Shown one piece after another: positions 1-10,980 of a stretch of DNA of 64,000 nt. The DNA is from Owenia fusiformis (Eukaryota; Annelida; Polychaeta; Sabellida; Oweniidae), in contig CAIIXF020000009.1 in NCBI GenBank assembly GCA_903813345.2, positions 6,940,030-7,004,029 of the forward strand, in the 5' to 3' direction. The translations under genes were made by a program, and so were the position numbers. Under the pieces are notes generated by a model. It had not been told where the DNA came from. It did no database searches and saw only the letters and a list, made by a program, of their open reading frames with translations. Numbering within the stretch: position 1 is the stretch's first letter; each line of letters starts with the position of its first letter.

Positions 1-943
1 ATCTTGATTCACAAGGTTTCAAATGCTCCAACTTCAACTTGTGTTATAATACCTTGGAAGTCAAAGATGTATTTTCTTTGCTTATTTCTCATACTTTCTC
101 TTAAACAGATGATATTTTGAGCAATTTTGAATCAAGAGGCTTTAAAAATTTAAAAGTTAAAAGTTTTTTTTCAAAATGACGTTCTTTGCATTTAAAACTT
201 TGAGATTGTTTGTCTTTTTAAGACGTTTTCAACTGAAATTTTTATCAGTATTATAAGCCTATTGGACATGATCAAAGACATTTTTGAGAAGGATGCTTGG
301 GGTAATGAATTTGTCATTAAGGGATATGAAAAGAAAATCCTCAGAGTGGAATAATTAGAGTCTCAAAATAGGGAGTAAAATAAGACAAGCATACAAGGAT
401 ATATTCAAGTAAAGAAGATGTTAATGTAAGGTTACAGCGACCTTCTCCCCAAGGCTGTTATATATTTCCCATGGTGGCAATTAATAGTTGATATATTATT
501 ATAGGTGATATGAAAAAACAACTTGCTTCTTTGAATTCAGTTCATTTGTCATTGAAATAAGGAAAGAGAGTTCAAAATTCGGGAAATTGGAGAATAGCAT
601 TTGGAATCCGAATTATTGTTTACATTTCGAGTGTTTATATGTGGTTGTATGCCTTTCTAAGGAAGCACAGTACAGGCTATTATTTGAATTTGATTCGAAA
701 TTGTTTGCTCTTTTTGAAAGATGAGTACTTTAAGAAGATTGATTGAATTGTCGAGAATTCAACAAAGGTTGTTTTGTACTTTGAAGGGACATAAAATTGA
801 AGTTATAAAGCAGTGTGAAATCTATTTTTAAAGTTTAGGAGCTCCAGGAGTTTAGACAACAGCATACAATAGAGACCAACTGAAACAAATAGTCAAAGTT
901 TATTTTGGGATTAATATATCACATTGTTATCAGACTGTTCATT

Positions 944-1235
944 CTGCACACAATAAAGAATCAAACGAGATACACTTCAGAGACTGGATTAAGGTAATGG
1001 TAGTGTTTCTCATCAGGATTTGGTGCTAAGTTGGTATAGTTATACTCCTTTAATAATCATGAATGGGTGCATTTAAATGGGTGCTCTTTCTGCACACAAT
1101 AAAGAATCAAACGAGATACACTTCAGAGACTGGATTAAGGTAATGGTAGTGTTTCTCTACAGGATTTGGTGCTAAGTTGGTCTAGATATACTCCTTAATC
1201 ATGAATGGGTGCATTTTAAATGGGTGCAAATAGGT
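944..1235. repeat. Tandem duplication, two copies of about 144 bp
   Basis: The segment containing GCACACAATAAAGAATCAAA through GGGTGCATTT occurs at about 944-1087 and again at 1088-1235 with a handful of differences. It lies in the 5' flank of the RASGEF1 coding exons. The first 943 bases show nothing I can assign. Confidence 0.85.
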
Positions 1236-1334
1236 TTTCAAGTTAGTGCAAGACTGTTAGTGGGTGCAGCTGGCTAACTTCAATGTTGAGGGGATCACCG
1301 AACTACCAGTATATAAACACTCAAAAACTCTATA

Positions 1335-1859
1335 CAGTAAAATCTATGTGAGTGGAATACCATTAGTCAGCAAAAGTGTTCTACTTGGGAGGTGTTCCAT
1401 TTATAGAGGTTCGATTAACATTAAGTCAGTGGGTCATAAAACTGTGAGGTGTTCTACTTACAAAGGTGTTTTACTTATAGAGGTGTTCTACTTACAAAGG
1501 TGTTTTACTTATAGAGGTGTTCTACTTACAAAGGTGTTTTACTTATAGAGGTGTTCTACTTACAAAGGTGTTTTACTTATATAGGTGTTCTACTTACAAA
1601 GGTGTTTTACTTATAGAGGTGTTCTACTTATAGAGGTGTTCTACTTACAACAACAACAGTGTTTTACTTGTAGAGGTGTTCTACTTACAAAGGTGTTTTA
1701 CTTCTAGAGGTATTCTACTTACAACAGTGTTTTACTTTCAAAGGTGTTCTACTTACAACAACAACAGTGTTTTACTTACAAAAATGTTCTACTTACAACA
1801 GTGTTTTACTTTCAAAGGTGTTCTACTTACAAAGGTGTTCCATTTGACAGGTTTTGCTG
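1335..1859. mobile_element. Pogo/mariner-like MITE expanded by an internal 34-bp minisatellite
   Basis: The ends are CAGTAAAATCT... and ...GACAGGTTTTGCTG, matching the CAGTAAAACCTGT terminal inverted repeat of a family with about ten members in the window, and TA flanks both sides. The inside is a degenerate tandem array of GTGTTCTACTTACAAAG / GTGTTTTACTTATAGAG units running from about 1440 to 1840. It ends 50 bp upstream of the first recognised RASGEF1 exon. Confidence 0.75.
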
Positions 1860-1948
1860 TAGTTGATTTCAAACAAATGTTTATAATGTTTATGTTTGTG
1901 TATTTTCAGCCTTGTGGCATTGGGAGTCAACCAGGGTCCCTCTCAAAG

Positions 1949-4900
1949 ATGTTCCAGACTCCAGCCAATGGTTATGACAGGGTCCCCCATGTAGATGAAA
2001 ATGACGTAAGTTTAGATTTATCATCTTCAAATGAGATCAGGCAGAACTAACTTCAGATGAAAATTTTTACAAGGGCTGATTTAACCCATTTGGTTGAAAT
2101 TCATCAGATTTACAATTATATCATATTTTGATTTCTGACGGAGACGTGTCATCCCGAGATGACACGAGACATCACCACTCTGTTCAACTTGAACTATAAC
2201 ATCATTTTAGACCATTAATTTCAATTTTAGAGAGAAAAATTTATTTCGTAGCGCTCGTCTGTAGATGATTACAGTGGAATAATGGCATAAAGTGTAAAAA
2301 TAGCTGAAAGAGAGAAAGAGATATAATCCTTTGAACAATTGTGGGAAATTTCAGTGACTTTCATTGTTGCTTGTCATGACATTACAATCCTGTATACAAA
2401 TCCTGAAATCTGGTCAGATTTTAGCTTGACATGTTTATAAGACAGCTCAGTTACGAGCTCGATAAAATCGTAATGGTTTTCTGTCTTGTATCAGGAAATG
2501 ATTTTGCAGTTTCATGATTTGAATACAAAGAGTAACCTGAATTTAAAATCAGGTACACGAGTCAGATGTACTATTCAGATCATGTAATACGCATCAGTCA
2601 TTGGAGAAAACTATTTCATAAAGTTGTTATCAAATACACAATATTACACATCGCACGTAATATCTCTGAAATCCCCTTCGCCAACAGCCTCTGTAAATAT
2701 GGCGGCTAATTATATTGGATCAAACGGAAGTGAATCTTTTTCTAATCTCTGTTCAAATATGCATAACTGTATTCATCAGAATTACATGAGGGAACATTTT
2801 GCCTTTATTGACTCTGAAGATATCTCGTACTTCAAGGTCAGAATTTGTTATTGGATTAGGCTTAAATCTAACTTGCAAAAATGACATGTGTTCTGAATCC
2901 CTGCATTTAGACTTATCAAATAACATTATATGAAATGCATTTAGACTTATCAAATAACATTATATGAAATGCATATAAACCAGATGTTTAACACACTGTA
3001 CTGTTATTGTAATTCAATCGTCAAAACATCTTTGAATTGTTTTTAATCTGATTTTGTACGTCTTTAATGACATTTATACTTTGCTGGCATTTTTGGAGAC
3101 AAAGAGAATTTCTGAATTAATAGTCATATATGTTTAATTCCAACATATGGGTGTGTTGCTCCACTTGTATTTGCATAATATTGTTACCAGATATAATTTA
3201 ACATAATAGGCTTTATATCAAATTCATTATTAGCCCCGTAGAAAAACTAAAAAGAACATATGGGGCCATGAGTCTGAAGATGATCAGGGATCGAAAATGA
3301 GCATTACATGTCAATCATTTCGTTTCTATTTGGATCTCTATGGGTGAATTATCATTCAATTCTCATGTTGGACCTAATAGTCACTATGATAATTAAATTA
3401 TGGATCAGTTGTCATATTATTTTCCTACATATGTGAATTAATCACCTCAGGGGCATATTAAAGTTCAAAGTCCTTTGGGAATATGTTGTTAACACACTGG
3501 ATTAACTGAAATGCCACGTCACTTTTTACAAAGATGCTATTAAGAAATTTAAAAGTAGGTCATCAAAACAAATTTCATACTTGCTTGCTAAATTAGATTT
3601 ATCCATGAATATTTTCGAACCTCTCAAGGTTTTTTCCCAGGAGTCATTTTATCACTTTTTATTTGATATTTATTTTATTTTTATTAAGTGCTCATGTTAC
3701 ATTGTACAATGTAAATGTTCTTTTAGGCTCTAGTTTACCAGGATGGGAACTTAATAGGTGGCTCTCTTGATGCTTTGATACGCCATCTGGTGCCAACTGC
3801 CACATACTACCCTGATGTGAGTAGATATCACTTAACCATTCTATAAGGATTAAGATATTCTTGTGCTTGTGCAAAATGATTTAAGATTCTAGTAGTGATG
3901 GTACGATAAATCGGCAACTCGAATAATCATTCATTTGGATTTTTGTTTTCAACTCTGAATTTGACTCGAGTCAGACTTCAGTTCATTTCTTTCACAAATT
4001 ATAGAGTCAAATCCAATATATACTTCCATATTTCTCAATAATTACATTTATTTTCCTTATTTATAGCAGTATCTTTGTCAAATCTGTTCGAAAGATTTTT
4101 CTCATTTTTATGCGAATTGAAATCGGATATACAAGTTTTACTGTAGTTTTGTCATGATGTCAGATTTTGTTTTTTATTTATTTTACATTGCATTTCATAG
4201 AACTAGGAAGTTGTGAATGAACGCCTTTCTATACAATTCAACAGCTAACTTGATCTTAACATGTAAACTATAATTCAAAATAAAGAGCTCTTTTAAGAAC
4301 TTATTCTGCCATTATAAAACAGTTCTCAATAGATTAAAGTGAAAACTATGAGATCATACAAATCATAAGTCGAATGCTGAATTGATTTGCATTTTGTTGT
4401 TATTTTTCAGAGAACTTATGTCTTCTCATTCCTACTGAGTTCAAGGTTGTTTATTCACCCTCATGAACTACTGGGAGAAGTGTGCAAGGTTAGTATTTGC
4501 AGATTACATAAGGCAGAGTATGCAGGTCCAATGCAAACCCCAATTATAAGCTATTTAGCTAGTGCAGTAAAACCTGTCTGATCTGAATGCAACTGGGACT
4601 AGCTAGAAGTGTTTGGATGGGCAGGTATTCACATTTCAAAACTTCTCAAGTTAATGTATGGGAGATGGGGACTAATAAAAAATGTTCACATTGAGAGGTG
4701 TGTGGATTAGAGAGGTGTTCAGATTAGAGAGGTGTTCAGATATACTGATTATTTTACAATTATTGCATTCTAGACCTTTGTTAATATACTTAAAAAACAA
4801 CATATCAACTATGGGGACAATTACTTTTATTTTTCCATTACCCAGAACTGTCCAGAAATGTAGACATTATAAAAATATATTCTCTTATTATAAAATACCC

Positions 4901-7900
4901 TGTATATCTACATGTGTATTTAAATTATGGTATTTATGTGTGTTCCATCCAATTATATTGTCAAACATGATGTTTTGTTTCACTTAAAATGTGATTTCCT
5001 GTAATCATCTTGTTTTGTTTATGTGAAAGGGCTATACTATTATGTATGTGTATACGATTCTGAGTATTCCGAGTTGCTCTGTACAGTGACTGTTTGTTGT
5101 TTTCAGATCTGTGCACTACAACAACAGTTGACAGACAGTAGAGTGAATAGGGAGAAACTTGGCCAATTTGGACCTCACTTATTACAGTTACTCAGGTGAG
5201 TGCCACCCTCCCCCAGAAACAGTTACAAAATTGCTCAAAACAACAGACAATTATTGTAAAAATAAATTGTCTTTCCTCTGCTGATGAAACTTCTACTAAT
5301 TTTGTTTATGTGAAAGGCTATGTTCATATGTTATATATGTATACTTTTATGTATGTATTATGTATGTGTATACAATTCTTAGTATTACAGTTACTCAGGT
5401 AAGTGTCACCCCCCCCCACCAACCTCACCAATATATTTGAAAGGATCATTGATCTTAACATTGAAACAGTTGCAAAATTGCTTAAAACAACAGACAATTT
5501 TGGTAAAAAGAAATTGTCTTTCGCCTGCTGCTGATGAAACCCCTGCTATTCCTTGAGTATTTTAAAACAAATATGGAAAGAAGCTTTTTTAGAACAGTTT
5601 GATTCATCATTGCAATGCAGTTGACAAGTTCATTGGCTGGTTTTAACCCCTGTGATCTTTTAGAAATACAGTAGCATATGCCATTTGAATTTTAGACAGA
5701 TTCAACCAACACCTTTCGATAAATCTTGAAGCTAAGTGGCTATTGCAAGTTTTCAACATCGAAGCCTATGGCAATCTGGCCCAAACAAAACAAATAAAAG
5801 CAAGTGGTGACATCTATTCATTTAGCCATATAGCAACTTCCTTATTTATTACTTGTGTTTTAATGTTTACCTTTTGATGTTTCAGTGAATGGACAGAGAT
5901 GTTCCCTTACGACTTCAGGGACGATAGAATCATGAAACACCTGAAGGATATCACACAAAAAATTATAAGTTTATATCCAGAGTTGCGAAAAGACTTCAAT
6001 ATGCTAATGCATAATCTTATTACTCGGGTAAGTCCACTAAAATACATGAATTTATGAATTTCAGAGACCATACTGACTTTGAATAGAATCTCTCTGTGCC
6101 TCATAATTAAAAAAACTCATTAGTATTTTATTTTTGATTCATGTATTTTATACTTTAGATTTTTGCTGATTGATGATTATTTATTCAAAATAACTAAATG
6201 AAGTTTCAAAACAATTTCAGAAGCTTTAATTATCTTTTTTATACTTAAAAATCTGCAAAACTTTGTGAGTTATAAATTTTCAATGTAAGACTGGACATAC
6301 AAATAATGTCACTAAAATCGTTTTTCATCTAAACATCGTTGGGACCAATCAAAAGGTTTAAAATTGACAAGTGTCATAGTTTGAGTTTTTTAACATGGAA
6401 GTCTATGGTAGATTAAAAAATGGGACTGAAATATGTGTTCACATTGAGAATATGTTTGGATATACAAGTTTTACTTTTTTTCTTTTATTTTCTAGTTGTC
6501 AGGTCTGCAGAAATACGAGGAGGTTTTAACGAAGATCCACGCAGAGGCTCAACACAGACTGCTACATGTAGTACCAACAGTAAGTGTTACAATGATTTAT
6601 AGGGGTTTGCTTATTTTGTTTCTCAAATGTTGGCTGTTGTGCTTTTAAAGTACAATATTGTGATATTTTATGTCTTGGCCATGAAAATGGAAAGATTATA
6701 TTAGGATGTTCTATAAGGCAAAGAAAAATGGTCTTTGTGGCAGATATGGAACATCATCAAATTTTCATTAAATTCGTTAAAAACAAACGTCTCAAAAACA
6801 TTTTTGACAACTCAGTACATGTTTTAATTTTTGTAGAATGTACAACTTTCTAAACACAATACATAAAACATGAAATAAGAGGGATGTAAAAATAATGGCC
6901 TGGCACACCAAATATTTGAAAACCCAGTGACCAGAAACAAGATTAAGATGTATGAGTAAGAAATGACTTAAGAATACTGTTTATTTCAGACAGACCTCTA
7001 TGAGGTGTGCCCTAGTCCCCTTGTGTTGGCCCAACAACTCACACATATAGAACTAGAGAGACTCAGTAACATAGGACCAGAGGAATTCATACAAGCCTTC
7101 AAATCTGAGACTTCCAATAATAAAAAAGACATTACTATAACCAATGTGGATAAAAAGAAGACCAATAACTTAGAGGCGTATGTGCAGTGGTTTAACAGAC
7201 TCAGTTATTTAGTCGCAACAGAAATATGTATGGTGAGTGTATTTCAGTTATTATATGGATGTGGTTCCTACCTGAGAAGTAATGAATTTTGGGGGATGTA
7301 AGTTGAAGTAAGAAGTGAGAAATTTGTATCTTGTGGTTGGTTTCTCACCGGATATTTACTGAATTTTGGGGGCTGTAGGGTATGCTTGTAGAAAGAAGCG
7401 AGAAATTTGTATTGTGAGTATGTTTCAAGTCGTCCCTTGGTTTGGTTTCTCACAGAAGTAATGAATTTTGGGGGGTGCACTTGTGTAGTGTATACTTGTA
7501 GAAGTAAGTAGTGAGAAAATTGAGAACAATGGATTTGGAAAAGAAACATTTAAAGTGTACAATACTGTATATAATGTTCAAGATTATCTCTCCTGGTGTT
7601 TTTCAATATCATTTACAATCAATGTATGTTTCAATGACTTATACGTATATACAGTATTTGAACAAACAAATAATTTCAATAGTTAAGTTTTAAATTGGGA
7701 TCAAAGCTGTCTTACACTGAGCTGTTATTTACGCACACACTTCACTCTTTCAGCATTTAAAAAAGAAGCACAGAGTACGGATGATAGAATACTTTGTTGA
7801 TGTAGCGAAGGAATGCATCAATATTGGCAACTTTAACTCTCTGATGGCCATCATAGCAGGCATCAATATGAGCCCAGTTGCCAGGCTGAAGAAAACCTGG

Positions 7901-10900
7901 GGCAAAATCAACACACAAAAGTTTGAAATTCTTGAGGTAATTGGTACTAGCTTTCTATGATATTTTTTGTCAGTATGGGTCACTCTAATATAGGTCAATA
8001 TTTTTATTTATTTATTATTTATTTATATATATATTTTTATAATTTATAATAACACATACAAGCTAAACACTGGCTGAACACTGACATTTATATTTGTCAT
8101 CATAAAAGTATTTTCTCTTCATTAAATGATTTTTGTCATCATAAAAGATTTTTGTCATCATAAAAGATATTTATCATCATAAAAGATATTTGTCATCATA
8201 AAATGTTTGTTGTCTTACAGCATCAGATGAATCCATCATCGAATTTCACTAGTTACCGATCCTCCCTAAAGGCAGCGCTTTGGAGATGTCAAGGTGCCGC
8301 AGATGACAGAGAACGGGTACGTTATAATGAACTTGAGAAATGCAAAGCGAAAATTTCAACCGATGTATAATGACAGGAACACATAAGCCTGGCCATAGGA
8401 AAACCGGTCTTATCACAAAAATTGGAATTGTGCTACAGAGCCAAAAATGTGCTCAAGATTTAGAGGAAAATGTCCTAATTCAAAAGCGACTTTTTGGTCT
8501 ATATATGCAAGGAAAAATTGTTAAGGCATAAGCCATGGCTCATTTGAAAGGTCTCTTTGTGCTTTCTAAGATAAACGAAAAATCAGAATATTGAAAAATC
8601 TGTGATAAGACCCCTTTTCCTGTGGCCTGGCTCAATTATATCTCTATGAATTCATCATTCAGCGTTTGCTTCTTATGTTTCGCTCGGTAAATGATTTAGT
8701 AACTGAAAAATCTGTTATCTTATGTTTACTACTGCGTCTATTTTGATAAACTTCTTGCTCCCTCATTAGTACATTCTTGAATTATTTTCACTCCATGTTC
8801 AATTCCCATTAGATTTTTTTCTTCTAGCCTTATTATTTTACAGAAGGCAAACAATTTGAATTCATTGTATCAAAAATTTAGACAGAGGCCATTCATAAGC
8901 AAAAATACATGAATAAATTGGTTCATTGGTTTCGATTATTTTTGAATTACATGAATATTGACTTGACTTTTGTAATTTTATTCAAAAATGAATGGCAGTA
9001 AGGGTTATATTTTACCAATGAGAAAGAATGATTACCCATATGTCTGACCATTGTTATTACGTCACCATCAAAAAATTGTTGTGGATGATATTTAGAGGTT
9101 GGTGTTCGGGAGTTGATGTTCTGTGTAAACATATTGCAGATGTTGACATTTTGCATGTTAATGCCTTGTATTACCCTTGTATTTCTTTCAGAAATTTTTT
9201 GTGGATGATATTTAGACGTTGCTGTTCGGCAGTTGACGTTCTGTGTAAACAAATTGCAGCTAGTGACATTTTGCATGTTAATGCCTTGTATTACTCTTGT
9301 ATTGATTTATTCTTTCAGATTGTCATCCCATTCTTCAGTCTATTTGTGAAAGATCTCTATTTCCTGAATGAGGGCTCTTCAAATAGAACCACGGATGACC
9401 AGATTAATTTTGAGGTAACTAGCTAAATAAATTTTATTTTGTATTTACTTTAAATTATGCCATGGTCACATTTGCTCCATTCTTCAACACCAGTGCTCAG
9501 CCAATGAGTATTTTGTTCAAAACTGAATGCAGTCATGTTATTTTGACCAAAATACTCATCAGTTGAGCACCTATAAACCCACCCACTTTTGTTAATGTAC
9601 CAAATTTTGGGGAAATTGGTGATTTTATAGATAAAACACTTTTTATAGTTGCCAAAATTGGCATTTACCAGCCACTGATCTGGAGCGAAACATTTGATTC
9701 AATATATTGGGCCAGAGCTTTATCTTATGCCAAAGAACCTACAGACGCCAATCTATAGCTATAGATCGACTCCAGTGCATAACATAACCAAGTTATGGAA
9801 TGCTTGAATGTTTCCAAGAAATTTATTCATTTCCCAAGTATTATATCTTTGTACCATAGTGATAAAATGCTTTTCAGCTTGGAATGATATTTATTACAAT
9901 TGATAAAATATTGTTTACTTTCAGAAATTCTGGGAGGTTGCCAAACAAATATCAGAGTTTATCTCTTGGAAACAAGTTGAATGTCCATTTGATCGCCATA
10001 GCAACATACTCAATTATGTACTGACAAATCCCGTCTTCTCAGAAAACTGTAAGCTACATTTGAAATTACAGTTTTGAATAAGTTACATTTGAAAGTAAAA
10101 TGTGTAATATTTGAAAATCCAGTAAACTGTATGTTCCTTTTACAGTTACAGTTAAGTATAAGTTACATTTGAAAGTAAAGTTACAAGTGTGAGTTACATT
10201 TGAAAATAATCTTAAGTTGCATGTGAAAGTAAAATAAAGTGTATGTTACATTTCAAAATGCAGTTTACTGTATGTTACATTTGAAGAAAAATATTTGGAA
10301 GTCACATTTGACATTTAACATGTAAAAACGATGTCATCTCTAATTTACCATATTCACTTACTGCATTAATATATTGTACAGTTAAACCCATGTACAGTGA
10401 ACACCTATGAAACTACAAAAATGTGTTCACAACAGAGAGACAATTCAATACAGAACTCCGAGGAGCATGTACTGAAAAGAGGTGTTCACTAGACACTGGT
10501 GTTCACTACAGAAAGGTGTTCACTAAGACAGGTTTTACTATACTAACGTGCCCTTCTTGTATCATTACAGTATAACTACCAAATACCGCCAATTGAATAG
10601 ATGAAAAATGATTTAATGTTTGTTTTCAATTCATTGCAGCTCTCCAGTTAGCTTCATTTGAATGTGAACCTCCAGAGAATAACTTTGAGAAGGAAAAACA
10701 TAAACAGTTAAAGTAAGTATCAAAATAACTTAATGTTTGACTTTTCTGCATTCTCACCATTGGAATCAAGTCGGTAAAGATATTCTATTGTCACCATGAT
10801 GGTAGGCGCCAATCAGACTTCTGATTTTATGCATGGGGAATTTTCGATACTTTCTACCAAACAGAAATGTAATTAAACAAGGTAACATGAAATAAGTAAG

Positions 10901-10980
10901 AAAAATGCTGTTTTTATTTTGCAATGAGTGCATTTTGTAGTTTCTTATTCATATTTTTCAGAATGGAGGCTGGTATATGA
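1949..10980 (+). CDS. RASGEF1B: RASGEF1-family Ras/Rap guanine nucleotide exchange factor, 13 exons
   Basis: Coding exons: 1949-2005 (exon itself from 1910), 3727-3816, 4411-4488, 5107-5195, 5886-6027, 6496-6579, 6990-7232, 7754-7936, 8221-8316, 9319-9414, 9925-10048, 10640-10712, 10962-10980. All have AG/GT borders and compatible phases and sum to 1374 nt (457 aa plus stop), close to vertebrate RASGEF1B (about 470 aa). Residues about 20-150 form the N-terminal Ras exchanger motif region (for example QDGNLIGGSLDALIRHLVP, RTYVFSFLLSSRLFIHPHEL). About 185-430 form the CDC25/RasGEF catalytic domain (LAQQLTHIELERL, LEAYVQWFNRLSYLVATEIC, NF at 287-288, RLKKTW at 305-310). Known family role: nucleotide exchange on small GTPases of the Ras family, reported for Rap2 in vertebrates; cytosolic or membrane-recruited. 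The frame stays open upstream to 1910, so the first ATG may lie in an earlier exon. Whether it is the single RASGEF1 of this genome or a specific A/B/C orthologue cannot be decided here. Confidence 0.93.
2006..3726 (+). other. RASGEF1 intron 1
   Basis: AT-rich intron. The only structure seen is a direct repeat of 35 bp at about 2902-2971 (GCATTTAGACTTATCAAATA twice). No exon or conserved frame was recognised. Confidence 0.7.
4565..4747. mobile_element. Pogo/mariner-like MITE copy, right end decayed
   Basis: Starts CAGTAAAACCTGTCTGATCT and contains the family phrase GAGAGGTGTTCAGATTAGAG twice, ending near GATATACTG without the expected GGTTTTACTG. Lies in RASGEF1 intron 3. A shorter remnant (TTCACATTGAG to CAAGTTTTACT) lies at 6437-6473, within 25 bp of the exon 6 acceptor. 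Confidence 0.7.
5012..5545 (+). repeat. Decayed tandem duplication of RASGEF1 exon 4 and its flanks
   Basis: Intron flank TTTGTTTATGTGAAAGG occurs at about 5015 and 5302. The exon 4 end plus donor, ATTACAGTTACTCAG then GT, occurs at 5195/5196 (real) and 5398/5399 (copy). The downstream intron (AACAACAGACAATT...GATGAAAC) occurs at about 5237-5290 and 5488-5540. In the second copy most of the exon is gone, leaving 16 nt (5383-5398) between an AG and a GTAAGT. Confidence 0.85.
7215..7515 (+). repeat. Degenerate tandem repeats starting at the exon 7 donor
   Basis: Phrases GAGAAATTTGTAT, GGTTTCTCAC and GAAGTAATGAATTTTGGGGG recur at about 80-180 bp spacing between 7280 and 7515. The copy at 7402-7427 resembles the exon 7 end and donor at 7222-7247, including TGTGAGT. 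Confidence 0.65.
8095..8210 (+). repeat. Short tandem repeat next to the exon 9 acceptor
   Basis: About six copies of a 17-bp unit close to TTTGTCATCATAAAAGA end about 10 bp before the acceptor at 8219-8220. Confidence 0.8.
8386..8632. mobile_element. Small inverted-repeat element in RASGEF1 intron 9
   Basis: Ends AGCCTGGCCATAGGAAAA and, inverted, AGCCAGGCCACAGGAAAA, followed in both arms by GGTCTTATCACA. About 247 bp with no coding capacity. Target duplication not clear. Confidence 0.7.
9077..9318 (+). repeat. 120-bp tandem duplication abutting the exon 10 acceptor
   Basis: Two copies of a unit beginning near GTGGATGATATTTAGA (9081 and 9201) and ending in a pyrimidine tract and TTTCAG. The second TTTCAG is the true acceptor (AG at 9317-9318) and the first (9186-9191) is a look-alike. 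The same sequence family, with TTTGCATGTTAATGCCTT, appears at 15488-15660, 33170-33320 and 43245-43390, so the unit derives from an interspersed repeat. Confidence 0.75.
10040..10310 (+). repeat. Degenerate repeats of AGTTACATTTGAAA after the exon 11 donor
   Basis: About eight variants of a 20-30 bp unit related to GTAAGCTACATTTGAAA, the donor of exon 11, follow it directly. Several carry GTATGT or GTGAGT. Confidence 0.7.
10379..10540. mobile_element. Pogo/mariner-like MITE copy
   Basis: CAGTTAAACCCATGT at the left and GACAGGTTTTACTA at the right, with repeated GGTGTTCACTA inside. In RASGEF1 intron 11. Confidence 0.8.

Noticed and set aside
9028-9426. 132-codon plus-strand frame
   Set aside because: Mostly the 120-bp repeat plus the start of RASGEF1 exon 10 in the right frame; the upstream part has no similarity to the family and lies before the acceptor.
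9451-9730. Possible element of the TCACATTT end family in RASGEF1 intron 10
   Set aside because: The left end fits (GCCATGGTCACATTTGCTCC) but the supposed right end aligns only with gaps, so the boundaries are unsafe.
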